A stretch of 25,685 nucleotides of DNA from a virus. This document shows positions 15,799 through 22,494 of the stretch, in pieces. Location of the stretch: the IMG/VR virus record IMGVR_UViG_3300043449_000402, positions 1 through 25,685 of that record; one strand, written 5' to 3'. The position numbers and the translations under genes were made by a program. The notes under the pieces are model-generated. The model saw only the letters and a list, made by a program, of their open reading frames with translations, ran no database searches and had not been told where the DNA came from. Every line of letters starts with the position of its first letter. Positions within the stretch are counted from its first letter, which is position 1.

Positions 15799-15996
15799 TC
15801 ACTTTTCAACGATTGTCGCTTTCATTTCATTTCGTTTCGCGAACGCGATTGCGCCGCGCTTTGCGTGCCACTTCTTGAAGTAATTTTGTGAAACAAACTT
15901 CGCGCGATTGCTTCCGTCGGAATAGACAAGAAACTTTCCGCTTCCGTCGCTGTTTGATTTCACGAAGATAGTCACTTTTTCTTTTTTCGTTTTCAT
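15799..15996 (-). CDS. Small basic hypothetical protein
   Basis: A 65-residue protein from ATG 15996 (MKTKKEKVTIFVK). The frame stays open to 16149, but the extra part reads through the upstream gene and the ATG has a typical leader (AACAACAATCAAACACACAA). The protein is Lys/Arg-rich with beta-like FLVYSDGSNRAKFVSQNYFK in the middle and ends KATIVEK. No family recognised. It might be a small nucleic-acid-binding protein, inferred only from charge. Confidence 0.5.
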   Translation of the reverse strand: MKTKKEKVTIFVKSNSDGSGKFLVYSDGSNRAKFVSQNYFKKWHAKRGAIAFAKRNEMKATIVEK

Positions 15997-16028
15997 TCTG
16001 TTGTGTGTTTGATTGTTGTTGATTGTTG

Positions 16029-16241
16029 TCAGTTGTTTGATGTATGTTGTGACGACTTGCGTCGTTCGTTGAACAGACGATTCAATTTGTTTGTGTGCTT
16101 TTCTTTGATGAAGATTCGCTTCAACACGTCGTTCGCGATCGCGTTGCAATCGTCACAAACGGCGTCGCGATTTGTTGTCAACTGATCACAAGCGTCACAC
16201 TTGCGACGGCGCTTGAACAGCGACAAGAAAAACTTCTTCAT
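16029..16241 (-). CDS. Small CxxC-CxxC zinc-finger-like protein
   Basis: A 70-residue protein from ATG 16241 (MKKFFLSLFKRRRK); a TTG two codons earlier was rejected. Residues about 15-33 carry CDACDQLTTNRDAVCDDC, a two-CxxC zinc-ribbon spacing. The N-terminus is hydrophobic/basic, which could be an amphipathic helix, and the C-terminus is basic and Ser/Asn-rich. It lies between the large terminase (64 nt upstream) and the small basic protein (32 nt downstream). Function unknown. Confidence 0.5.
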   Translation of the reverse strand: MKKFFLSLFKRRRKCDACDQLTTNRDAVCDDCNAIANDVLKRIFIKEKHTNKLNRLFNERRKSSQHTSNN

Positions 16242-16305
16242 GTTCAATAATAAGAAAACAACGCGAATCTTCGAAACTTTTTCGCGACAGTTTTCGACAA
16301 AGTTT

Positions 16306-17490
16306 TCAAAAGTGAAACTTCGCGCCGGAAAGCCGTCGCGCTTGCGACAGCCGTCGCCACGTCGCCGCGTAGCGTGTCGCGTCGATTGCGTGATTGAAGA
16401 TGTCGATCGGCGTGTTCGTTCGCTTTCCGGACTTGTCAGTTTCGAAAGAATAGTTTCGAAGTTCTTTGATCACGTTGACGCTTCGACGCGTGACGTTGAT
16501 TCGCGCGAACTGTTTGATCACGTCGATTCCGGCGTTGACGCTTCCGCTTCCTTTGATAGCCGGCTTGATGTTCACGCCGCGATCTTCAAGTTCTTTGATT
16601 GATTTCGGTTCGCTTGAATCCGCGACGACTGTCACGCGCGGCGACAAGTCAAGCGCGACGATCAACTTGTGAATGTCAGCGTTCGTCAAGCCGGTTTGAT
16701 AGGCGACTTCGTCGATGAACAATTCGCCGTTGTGTTCGCGGACGTCAACGATTGCCGTCGGATCGTGCGTGAATCCAAAGTCAACGCCGATTGTTCGTTC
16801 GCGCGCGTCCGGAAGATCGTCAATGATATTGAAATCCGGAAAGACAAGACCTTCAAGCGTTCCGACTTCGCCGTCGCCGTACACGCGAAACCAATTCGCG
16901 AAACGCGGATTGTCGCGACGCGATTCAATTTCGTCGCGAATCCGGCTGTCAAGATATTCGTTGTCACGAAACGTCGATTTGATGAAAGCGCCGTTCTTCA
17001 TTCGCGCTTCGTCTTGAAGAAAGTCTTCGTGAATGTAGAAACTTTGAACCGGATTGAAGTCGAAGAACGTCGTGATCTTCGTTCGAATCAACAGTTGATC
17101 GACTGTTTCGCTGTCAACGTTGTTGCATTCGTTGACGAAAAGAATGTCGCGACGCGCGCCGCGAACTTTCGCTTCGTTGTCAGCGCTGAAAAACTCGATC
17201 GTTGACTTGTTGATTCGATACGTGTTGTCTGTCTTGTTGTGATCTTCGCGATTGTACGCGCCGCCGGCTTGAAGTATCTTGAAGAAGTCACGCATCGCGC
17301 CGCGCTTCAAGTGCGGCATTGATTCCGCGACGACGCTGATCAACAAGTTGTCGTTCGTCAACGCTATGAAATACAACAGTTGCAAGATTGAAAACGTCTT
17401 CGACGAAGAAGTTCCGCCTTGATTGATAATGAAACGACAGCCGTCGGCGAAAGCGACGGCGTTCTTTGTGAAGACGCTTGTTGTGTTCAT
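16306..17490 (-). CDS. terL: Terminase large subunit
   Basis: A 394-residue packaging motor from ATG 17490 (MNTTSVFTKN), overlapping the preceding stop as ATGA; a longer opening from 17553 was rejected. The ATPase has Walker A GGTSSSKT (25-32), Walker B DILFVNE (115-121, with Glu121 as catalytic carboxylate) and the coupling motif DFNP (144-147). The RNase H-like nuclease has Asp237 in GVDFGF, Asp291 in VVADSSEPKSI, and the closing DIFNHAIDATRYA (Asp363 or Asp370). It cuts and translocates concatemeric DNA through the portal. All key residues are intact and length is usual for the compact type. It stands 5' of tail genes rather than directly before the portal. Confidence 0.93.
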   Translation of the reverse strand: MNTTSVFTKNAVAFADGCRFIINQGGTSSSKTFSILQLLYFIALTNDNLLISVVAESMPHLKRGAMRDFFKILQAGGAYNREDHNKTDNTYRINKSTIEFFSADNEAKVRGARRDILFVNECNNVDSETVDQLLIRTKITTFFDFNPVQSFYIHEDFLQDEARMKNGAFIKSTFRDNEYLDSRIRDEIESRRDNPRFANWFRVYGDGEVGTLEGLVFPDFNIIDDLPDARERTIGVDFGFTHDPTAIVDVREHNGELFIDEVAYQTGLTNADIHKLIVALDLSPRVTVVADSSEPKSIKELEDRGVNIKPAIKGSGSVNAGIDVIKQFARINVTRRSVNVIKELRNYSFETDKSGKRTNTPIDIFNHAIDATRYAATWRRLSQARRLSGAKFHF

Positions 17491-17972
17491 CGCTGTTTGA
17501 ATTGCTTCAAGTCTTTCACTTTGACAGTGTACGTGTCGCAACGATACGCCCACTGTCGAACATTCAATTCGCCTTTCACAAAGAAGTCAGCGATTTCGAA
17601 GAAGTCTTTCGGACGAATGTAGCCAACAAGAAACGCTTTCTTCAACGTCTTCAAGACGTACACGAAGAAGAAGAAGTCACACTTTTGTTCGATGTTGAAC
17701 GCCGGAATGTCAATCGCGAAGTCAGACGTCGGCTTCGCGATTGACGCGCGCGTCTTGACGTCGATCTTGAATCCGTTGACGATCATGTCGAAGTCGAACG
17801 TCGAAGTGAAATCGACGGAACACGTTTGACTGAAATAGTCGAAGACGACGATTTCGCCGATCGCGCCGACGATGTTCGCTTCGCCTTCCGTGATACTGTT
17901 GTTCAACGCGCCGAAAGCGAAATGATCTTTCGCCCGTTCAAGTTGTTCGTTTGTGACGTTGACTTCAATCAT
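17487..17972 (-). CDS. PD-(D/E)XK-type nuclease
   Basis: A 161-residue protein with the restriction-endonuclease-like pattern: GAIGEIVVFDYF (Glu40 in the first helix), then STFDFDMIVNGFKIDVKTR with an acidic strand (Asp60/62) and D71-x-K73, followed by a stretch of hydrophobic strands (CDFFFFVYVL, AFLVGYI). These are the canonical elements of the fold. It overlaps the small and large terminase genes (ATGA at the large one), so it might trim DNA at packaging, resolve branches or mend ends; this is inference. Alternatives include a Holliday-junction-resolvase-like or homing-type nuclease. Confidence 0.65.
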   Translation of the reverse strand: MIEVNVTNEQLERAKDHFAFGALNNSITEGEANIVGAIGEIVVFDYFSQTCSVDFTSTFDFDMIVNGFKIDVKTRASIAKPTSDFAIDIPAFNIEQKCDFFFFVYVLKTLKKAFLVGYIRPKDFFEIADFFVKGELNVRQWAYRCDTYTVKVKDLKQFKQR

Positions 17973-18408
17973 TGTCTTTCTTCGCGATTCGTTTCAACGC
18001 GTCGGCTGTCGCGATGTCAATCACGTTGATCACCGGAGCGATGTTCAACGATTCGCCGTCTTTGCCGGCAATTTGCGTCACCGGCTTTCCGTGAACGCGT
18101 GAAAGCATTGTTTCAATCACGTCAAGCGAACCGCGTTGAACAGACTTCGTCAACGAAGCGGCGACAATTTTTTCAAGCATCGTCGCGCGATCGTCGTTGA
18201 ACACGCGCTTCAACTGATCGAACGTCAATGTCAGCAAGTTTGAAAACGTGTCTTCGATTTCGCGCTTCGTGAAACCTTTGTCGATGATTTGTGAAACGTA
18301 CTTTCGCGGACGTCCGATCGGATTTCGAACTTCGCCTTTTTGAATCGGCTTCAATGTTCCGCCGTGTTTTCCTTTGATCGTCTTCGGTTTGTTCTTTTCT
18401 TCTTTCAT
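17965..18408 (-). CDS. Putative small terminase subunit
   Basis: A 147-residue protein from ATG 18408 (MKEEKNKPKT); the extended frame to 18504 lies in the ParB-like gene and was rejected. The N-terminus is basic and has the KGEVRNPIGRPRKY motif common to small-terminase-like DNA-binding proteins of phages (DUF5681 type). A helical part follows with EDTFSNLLTLTFDQLKRVFN, the stretch TMLEKIVAASLTKSVQRGSL and VIETMLSRVHGKPVTQ. It would recognise packaging-site DNA and load the large subunit. It lies two genes upstream of terL, with a nuclease gene interposed, and overlaps that nuclease gene by 8 nt. Confidence 0.7.
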   Translation of the reverse strand: MKEEKNKPKTIKGKHGGTLKPIQKGEVRNPIGRPRKYVSQIIDKGFTKREIEDTFSNLLTLTFDQLKRVFNDDRATMLEKIVAASLTKSVQRGSLDVIETMLSRVHGKPVTQIAGKDGESLNIAPVINVIDIATADALKRIAKKDND

Positions 18409-18422
18409 GTCAGTTGTCGTGA

Positions 18423-19028
18423 TTAAGTCGATACGAAGTTGCCGTCGATTGTGACGTTGAAGTTCTTGTTTTGTTGTTTGATTGCTTTGGCAACCTTCGC
18501 GCAAGTGTGTTCCGGAAGTTCGAATTTCAGAACGAAGTCTTCGTGACGTTCGTGACTTACTTCAACGACAGCCGTGTTGATCTTTGGTTCTTCCGGTTCT
18601 TCAAGAATGTCAGCGTCGATCGTCGGAAGTTCAATCGCCGCGTCTTCAAGTTCTTCAAGTGTGTACTGTTCGAACAGTTTCGCGAAGTCCCAATCGCCGA
18701 AAGACGCGTTGTCTTTGACGATGAATTGACGCGCTTGTTCTTGTGTCAGCGAAGACGCTTTGATCACCGGAACGTGTGTGAATCCGACTTCTTTCGCCGC
18801 CTTGTGTCGCATATTGCCGGCAAGAATCACGTTGTTTTCATCGACAATGATCGGACGAAGTGAAAGCATTTCCGGAAACTGTCGAATCGACTTGACAAGT
18901 TTCTTCAAGTTCGCGTCTTTGATTGTTCGCGGATTGTTTTCGTTTGATTTGATCGCGTCGATTTCGACAAGTGTCGTTTCGAATGTCGGCGATTCGTTCG
19001 CGACGGCTGTCGCTTTCTTGTTTTTCAT
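18423..19028 (-). CDS. ParB-like (ParB/Srx fold) protein
   Basis: A 201-residue protein from ATG 19028 (MKNKKATAVANES), chosen over the longer opening because of a (CAA)n leader. Residues about 18-110 show the ParB N-domain layout: LVEIDAIKSNENNPRTI, LKKLVKSIRQF, LRPIIVDENNVILAGNMRHK, then AAKEVGFTHVPVIKAS. GNMRHKAAKE is the box II position (usually GERR). The rest is acidic (EELEDAAIELP, EEPEEPKI) and then a short beta-like end. Phage ParB-like proteins are often found by terminases and DNA-modification genes; some are nucleases or CTPases, but no specific activity can be claimed here. No partner ParA is visible. Confidence 0.7.
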   Translation of the reverse strand: MKNKKATAVANESPTFETTLVEIDAIKSNENNPRTIKDANLKKLVKSIRQFPEMLSLRPIIVDENNVILAGNMRHKAAKEVGFTHVPVIKASSLTQEQARQFIVKDNASFGDWDFAKLFEQYTLEELEDAAIELPTIDADILEEPEEPKINTAVVEVSHERHEDFVLKFELPEHTCAKVAKAIKQQNKNFNVTIDGNFVST

Positions 19029-19050
19029 TTGTTTGTTGTTGTTGTTGTTG

Positions 19051-19380
19051 TCAGACTTCGTGAATGTCAATGTCGAAGACAAGTTTCATCGCTTTCTTTT
19101 TGATTCGATACACGCGATCAAGCCGCGTCGCCGGTGACTTGACGTCTTCGACTATTGTTTCGCCGTTGCGTTGATAGACGAAGTCAGCGACGTACGTGAA
19201 CAAGCGCTTGTTGTTCGACGAATGAATTTCGAACTTGACTTGACGCTTCAAGCCGCTGATTTCTTTCTTCCGAACAAGATCACAAAGAACGATGAATCGC
19301 GCCGCTTCTTTCTTCGAATCGAAGATGTCGCTTCCGACGGCTGTTCTTTTGTTTCCATACTTCGAACGCGTTGCTTTCAT
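19051..19380 (-). CDS. DUF1064-family phage nuclease-like protein
   Basis: A 109-residue protein with SKYGNKRTAVGSDIFDSKKE at the N-terminus, then LKRQVKFEIH, FTYVADFVY and IVEDVKSPATR. This is the DUF1064 pattern, a PD-(D/E)XK-type fold with Glu25, Asp66 and Glu78-D-x-Lys81 as likely active site. Such small proteins occur in replication/packaging regions of many phages and may resolve branched DNA. The ATG overlaps the stop of the preceding small membrane protein (ATGA). Length matches the family. Confidence 0.75.
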   Translation of the reverse strand: MKATRSKYGNKRTAVGSDIFDSKKEAARFIVLCDLVRKKEISGLKRQVKFEIHSSNNKRLFTYVADFVYQRNGETIVEDVKSPATRLDRVYRIKKKAMKLVFDIDIHEV

Positions 19381-19544
19381 TTCTTTCTTTCTTTCAGTTT
19401 AATGAATCCGAAGATTGTCATTGCGATTGACATTGAAGTCAAGACAGTCTTGTTGAACACGTCTTCGACTTGAAGCGACAGTGTCAACGCGGCGACGCCG
19501 GTGACAATCACAATAGTCGATTCAATCGTTCTGATCAACTTCAT
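19377..19544 (-). CDS. Small two-helix membrane protein
   Basis: A 55-residue protein, MKLIRTIESTIVIVTGVAAL at the start, with stop overlapping the next ATG (ATGA). A hydrophobic segment at residues about 10-24 (TIVIVTGVAALTLSL), a short acidic loop (QVEDVFNK) and a second at 33-48 (TSMSIAMTIFGFI) end in a basic tail (KLKERKK). This is the layout of a two-helix hairpin, as in small holins. It overlaps the previous gene by 23 nt. The role is inferred from the set of three adjacent membrane proteins. Confidence 0.6.
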   Translation of the reverse strand: MKLIRTIESTIVIVTGVAALTLSLQVEDVFNKTVLTSMSIAMTIFGFIKLKERKK

Positions 19545-19629
19545 TGTCTTTCGCTTTCAATAATGAAACAAAGAATATCACGAAGACTGTCGCGTATGCG
19601 ACAAAAAAGTGAACGAAGATTGAAATCAT
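19522..19629 (-). CDS. Very small single-helix membrane protein
   Basis: A 35-residue protein from ATG 19629 (MISIFVHFFVAYATVFVIFF), overlapping the upstream stop as ATGA; farther upstream the frame is a shadow of the neighbouring gene. One hydrophobic helix (residues about 2-24) is followed by a charged tail (KAKDNEVDQND). Candidate holin/antiholin or spanin-like partner, or an unrelated small membrane peptide. Its reality rests on tight coupling with its neighbours. Confidence 0.5.
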   Translation of the reverse strand: MISIFVHFFVAYATVFVIFFVSLLKAKDNEVDQND

Positions 19630-19868
19630 TTCTTTCGGATTCGTTGTCGATAGTAAGCAAGAAACAAGCCGCGAATCAAGAACGCGCTTGTGAACGCCGT
19701 GAACGCGGCGACGTATGTGATCACCGGAAGAAAGACTTCGAACAGCGTCAAGTTGAAGACGTCGTTCCACTTCGCGCCGATCTTCGCAATGATCAAGAAG
19801 TTTTGAATCAAGATCAACGCGCCAATCACGACGCCGTGAACTTTTGTGTCAAGTTTCAATTTTGTCAT
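19626..19868 (-). CDS. Holin-like two-helix membrane protein
   Basis: An 80-residue protein with a charged start (MTKLKLDTKVH), a hydrophobic helix at about 12-30 (GVVIGALILIQNFLIIA), an aromatic-rich loop (KWNDVFNLTLFEVF), a second helix at about 46-69 (LPVITYVAAFTAFTSAFLIR) and a basic end (RQRIRKK). This fits holins in size and layout, although no endolysin is in the window. ATGA overlaps at both ends join it to the neighbours. A structural or superinfection-exclusion membrane protein is an alternative. Confidence 0.55.
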   Translation of the reverse strand: MTKLKLDTKVHGVVIGALILIQNFLIIAKIGAKWNDVFNLTLFEVFLPVITYVAAFTAFTSAFLIRGLFLAYYRQRIRKK

Positions 19869-20128
19869 TTTCGTTTCTTGTTTGTGAATAGTTTAATCAT
19901 TCCGCGCTTTTTCTTGTCGATCAAGTGTCCGTTGACACTTTTCGCAACGACTATCACGCGAATACAGTCGTCGCAAGTCACCGGCGTCGGCGCTTCTTCC
20001 GGAAGCATTTCTTCGCGGCGACTGTCGTCAAAGAAGTATTTCTTCAAGTTCACGCCGCAAAGCGTCTTCTTGTCGTCGCTGAAAAAGTTCGAAACGCAAA
20101 CACCGTTCTTTGTCTTGAAGTATTTCAT
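19865..20128 (-). CDS. Small Cys-containing protein of unknown function
   Basis: An 87-residue protein from ATG 20128 (MKYFKTKNGVCVSN), overlapping the upstream stop and the next start (ATGA each). Four cysteines are spaced as GVCVS, TLCGV and TCDDCIRVI, reminiscent of a zinc-binding site, and the C-terminus is basic (DKKKRGMIKLFTNKKRK). I recall proteins with VTCDDCIRVI-like motifs in phages but cannot name the family. Possibly a small nucleic-acid-binding protein. Confidence 0.5.
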   Translation of the reverse strand: MKYFKTKNGVCVSNFFSDDKKTLCGVNLKKYFFDDSRREEMLPEEAPTPVTCDDCIRVIVVAKSVNGHLIDKKKRGMIKLFTNKKRK

Positions 20129-20724
20129 TTGATCACTTTCATGTCTTTCAATTCAAAGTAAATTGACGCGACGCTTTCAAGACGTTCAAGTCGTGATTGA
20201 TTCGATTTCAAGCCGTGTCCGAAGACGAACTTGTGAAGTCTGTCAAGCGTCAACGGCGCTTCTTCCGTCGTGAAAAAGAATCGCTTTGTGAAATTAAACA
20301 GATCGAACAAGTCAATTCCGACGACGTGTTCAATCGGATACTTGAACTTCGACAAGTTGAATGTCAGCGCGAAGATGTCAGCGCAAGCCGACAGCGACAC
20401 GAATGTCGAAGATCGTTGACAAGCGTTTTCAATGTAGATCAACGCTTCTTCAATCAACATTCCGTTCAAAGCGAACGCGCTTGCGTCAATGTATCGTTGT
20501 TCAAATTGTTGTTTTTCATCCGGCGTCATTTGTTCCGGCTTGATCAACTGATCAAACTTGACAAAGACTTCGCGCGAATCGTCGTGAAAGACGATGAAAG
20601 AAATCGACACGATCGTGATTCCGATTGTTTCAACGTCAACAAAAATCGTTTTCTTTGTCGAGTTGTGAATAGTGTTGTGACGCCGGTTGTCTTCGTGACT
20701 TCCGGCGTCGTCTTTTTCTTTCAT
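20125..20724 (-). CDS. DnaQ-like exonuclease domain, probably degenerate
   Basis: A 199-residue protein. Residues 26-46 (TIFVDVETIGITIVSISFIV) match the first exonuclease motif of the DnaQ/DEDD fold, with Asp30 and Glu32. A second-motif Asp could be Asp116 in SACADIFALTFNLSKF. The third motif is poor: the C-terminus (SRLERLESVASIYFEL) keeps the helix shape but lacks the usual His/Tyr and Asp, so catalysis is doubtful. It would otherwise be a 3'-5' exonuclease for replication or mRNA. The start overlaps the upstream stop (ATGA). The N-terminal 24 residues are polar and unlike the core. Confidence 0.6.
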   Translation of the reverse strand: MKEKDDAGSHEDNRRHNTIHNSTKKTIFVDVETIGITIVSISFIVFHDDSREVFVKFDQLIKPEQMTPDEKQQFEQRYIDASAFALNGMLIEEALIYIENACQRSSTFVSLSACADIFALTFNLSKFKYPIEHVVGIDLFDLFNFTKRFFFTTEEAPLTLDRLHKFVFGHGLKSNQSRLERLESVASIYFELKDMKVIK

Positions 20725-21554
20725 TTCTTTTGTTCGAACAGTGTTCCGGCTTGTTCGCTGTCAAGAATCTTTTCAAGATATTCGACAAGCGTCCGTCGTT
20801 GACATTCACTTTTCAACTTGTCTTCGTTGAAGTCGTCTTCAATCCGGCGACGTTCTATCGTTGAAGACGCTTGAAGAAGATTGTTTTTCTTTTGACGCGA
20901 CAAATCTTTTCGAACTTCTTCTTTGAACGCCTTCATTTCTTCAAGCGATCGTGTTTCAAGTCCGGCGTCTTTGAAGTGTTGATAGGCTTTGCCGAACGCG
21001 AAGAAGTCCGGCGCGCGTTTCAATTCTTTTGTCAATTCGACAAGCGCGTTGAACGCTTCTTCGTTTGTCATTGTGTCTGTCTTTGTCTGTTTGTCGACGT
21101 TGATTTCGGCGATTCGATACGCTTTGAACGCTTGAAGTTTGCGCGTGTACTTGAATTGATTGACGACGGCTGTCACGAAGTCGATATTCAAGTTGTGAAA
21201 GTGATGAATCCGGTCGCCAAGTTCGCCGATCATGTTCAATTCGAAAGCCGTTTCAAGTTCGGCGACTGTCATTGTTCGATAGTGCTTGCGAAGAAAGTTG
21301 ATCAAGATTGAAGTTTCGATGTCAGTCGGCGGCGTTTTGATTCCGCACACAAGACCAATCTTCGCAAGCGTCTTTCGAAGTATGTCTTCGGCTTGTTCTT
21401 CCGGAATGTTCAACAGCATCGGCGACGAAGCGACAGCGTTGACAATCATTGCGTCGATGTTCGACAGTTCTTTCTTGACTTCAAGGCGTTGCAAATTGAA
21501 TCCAAGATTCGACTGAAAGACTTCGATTTGATTTGTTTGTGTTTGAATGTTCAT
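20721..21554 (-). CDS. Replication-associated protein of unknown type
   Basis: A 277-residue mostly helical protein from ATG 21554 (MNIQTQTNQIEVFQ); the leader ACACACAACACAACAAA resembles those of other genes, and the longer opening at TTG 21587 was rejected. It contains a LRKHYRTMTVAELETAFEL stretch with an IGELGDRIHHFHNLNIDF continuation, then FKYTRKLQAFKAYR and a long charged helical C-terminus (KEEVRKDLSRQKKNNLL). No P-loop is visible. It follows the replication initiator, overlapping it by 74 nt, as helicase-loader-like genes commonly do, so a loader or adaptor role is an inference from position. Confidence 0.55.
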   Translation of the reverse strand: MNIQTQTNQIEVFQSNLGFNLQRLEVKKELSNIDAMIVNAVASSPMLLNIPEEQAEDILRKTLAKIGLVCGIKTPPTDIETSILINFLRKHYRTMTVAELETAFELNMIGELGDRIHHFHNLNIDFVTAVVNQFKYTRKLQAFKAYRIAEINVDKQTKTDTMTNEEAFNALVELTKELKRAPDFFAFGKAYQHFKDAGLETRSLEEMKAFKEEVRKDLSRQKKNNLLQASSTIERRRIEDDFNEDKLKSECQRRTLVEYLEKILDSEQAGTLFEQKK

Positions 21555-22419
21555 TTTGTTGTGTTGTGTGTTGATTGTTGCGTTCAATTATTTCGTCAAG
21601 AAAACAGTTTCCGTGAAGATACGTCAACGGATTCTTTCGAAACTGTTTGTCCGGCGTTGCGGCGATGTATTTCGGAAGATGTTCTTTGATCTGTTCACGT
21701 TCACTTGAAGACAGTTTTTCGAATTTCAGTTGACACTTGTGACGATCGACTTTCTTGTCGTACAAAGACCAAAAAGATTCAAACGAAAACGACGCTTCTT
21801 TTTCTTTTTTATTGTCATTGTCATTGTCATTGTCATTGTCATTGTCACGTTTTCGCTTAACATGGGGTGAATGTTTGACAGTTAAGCGACTTGAAGTTTT
21901 CTTTTGTTTTTCAATTACTTGCAAAGATTTCGCGACGTCGTTTTCTTCCGGTTGCGCGTCGTTTCGCGACGGCTGTTCGTCGTTTCGCGACGTGATCGCG
22001 TCGTTTTCTTTCGTGATCGCGCTGTCGTTTTCGTCGTTTTCGCGACGCGATTTCAAGATCGGACTTCCGCCGCGACGTCCGTTTCGCTGATTCGTTTCGC
22101 GCTTGTTCTTGTCACGCAACAATCGTCGCGAAAAGATCACGCCGTCTTCGTCGCGACTGAAAACTTTCGACGATTCAAGTTCGGCGATCAATGTTGTCAC
22201 TTCTTCCGGCGTCGAACGAACAAGTTTCGCAATCAACGTCACCGGCATCGCTTCGCCGTTCAACGTCAAGTGTCCGTACTGTTCGCCGTCGTGCATCAAG
22301 AAAAGAAGTTCAAGCCAAAGACCGCGCGCCGCAAGCGAACAAAGTTGCAATCTTGTGTCAGTTTGCCAATCCGAACAATACAAATGAAGATACGGCAATT
22401 TGTTTGTTGTTTGATACAT
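21481..22419 (-). CDS. DUF1376-like replication initiator with repetitive linker
   Basis: A 312-residue protein from ATG 22419. Residues about 8-100 (YLHLYCSDWQTDTRLQLCSL, then RGLWLELLFLMHDG, then a winged-helix-like PEEVTTLIAELESSKVF and GVIFSRRLLRDK) match the DUF1376/replication-initiator N-domain. A polar linker follows with xND repeats (RENDEND, TKEND, SRNDEQP, SRNDAQP, EEND) and a run of Asp-Asn (residues about 192-203). Residues 210-280 (FESFWSLYDKK, FRKNPLTYLHGNCFLDEII) are the C-terminal domain often seen in such proteins. It probably opens the origin, which may lie within the linker repeats. A hairpin and a (CAA)n leader precede the gene. Confidence 0.7.
   Translation of the reverse strand: MYQTTNKLPYLHLYCSDWQTDTRLQLCSLAARGLWLELLFLMHDGEQYGHLTLNGEAMPVTLIAKLVRSTPEEVTTLIAELESSKVFSRDEDGVIFSRRLLRDKNKRETNQRNGRRGGSPILKSRRENDENDSAITKENDAITSRNDEQPSRNDAQPEENDVAKSLQVIEKQKKTSSRLTVKHSPHVKRKRDNDNDNDNDNDNKKEKEASFSFESFWSLYDKKVDRHKCQLKFEKLSSSEREQIKEHLPKYIAATPDKQFRKNPLTYLHGNCFLDEIIERNNQHTTQQNEHSNTNKSNRSLSVESWIQFATP
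21811..21846. repeat. Hexanucleotide repeat ATTGTC x6
   Basis: Six tandem perfect copies of ATTGTC (GACAAT on the coding strand), 36 bp, encode alternating Asp-Asn in the replication initiator linker. Copy-number changes keep the frame, so the run can vary in length between strains without breaking the gene. Confidence 0.9.
21957..21992. repeat. 15-bp direct repeat with 21-bp period (iteron-like)
   Basis: CGTCGTTTCGCGACG occurs at 21957-21971 and again at 21978-21992, a 21-bp period matching the repeated heptapeptides SRNDEQP/SRNDAQP. Related partial copies flank it (TTTCGCGACG at 21929-21938 and near 22040, and GTCGTTTTC several times). Two-turn spacing inside a replication initiator gene is reminiscent of iterons in lambda-type origins. 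Confidence 0.5.
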
Positions 22420-22456
22420 ACTTTTGTTGTTGTTGAAGTGTTGTCTTTTGCGAAAC

Positions 22457-22484
22457 AGCGCGCGACGCCGTAACGCCGCGCGCT
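22457..22484. promoter_or_regulatory. GC-rich hairpin ahead of the replication initiator
   Basis: An 11-bp stem (AGCGCGCGACG / CGCCGCGCGCT, one G-U on the transcript) with a 6-nt loop lies in the 75-nt gap between the DUF736-like gene and the initiator. On the minus-strand transcript it is followed only by GTTTCG, so terminator function is weak there; on the plus strand it is followed by TTTTCG. It may act as an attenuator, RNA processing site or partial terminator. Confidence 0.5.
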
Positions 22485-22494
22485 TTTCGTCACG

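Noticed and set aside
15192-15878. 228-codon plus-strand open frame
   Set aside because: Antisense of the chaperone and Cys-rich genes; Ser/Arg/Phe-rich without domain pattern, and all other genes are on the minus strand.
19470-20132. 220-codon plus-strand open frame
   Set aside because: Crosses several coupled minus-strand genes and has no recognisable domain.
21811-21846. Repeat as a CRISPR array
   Set aside because: It is a 6-bp tandem microsatellite without spacers and encodes an in-frame linker.
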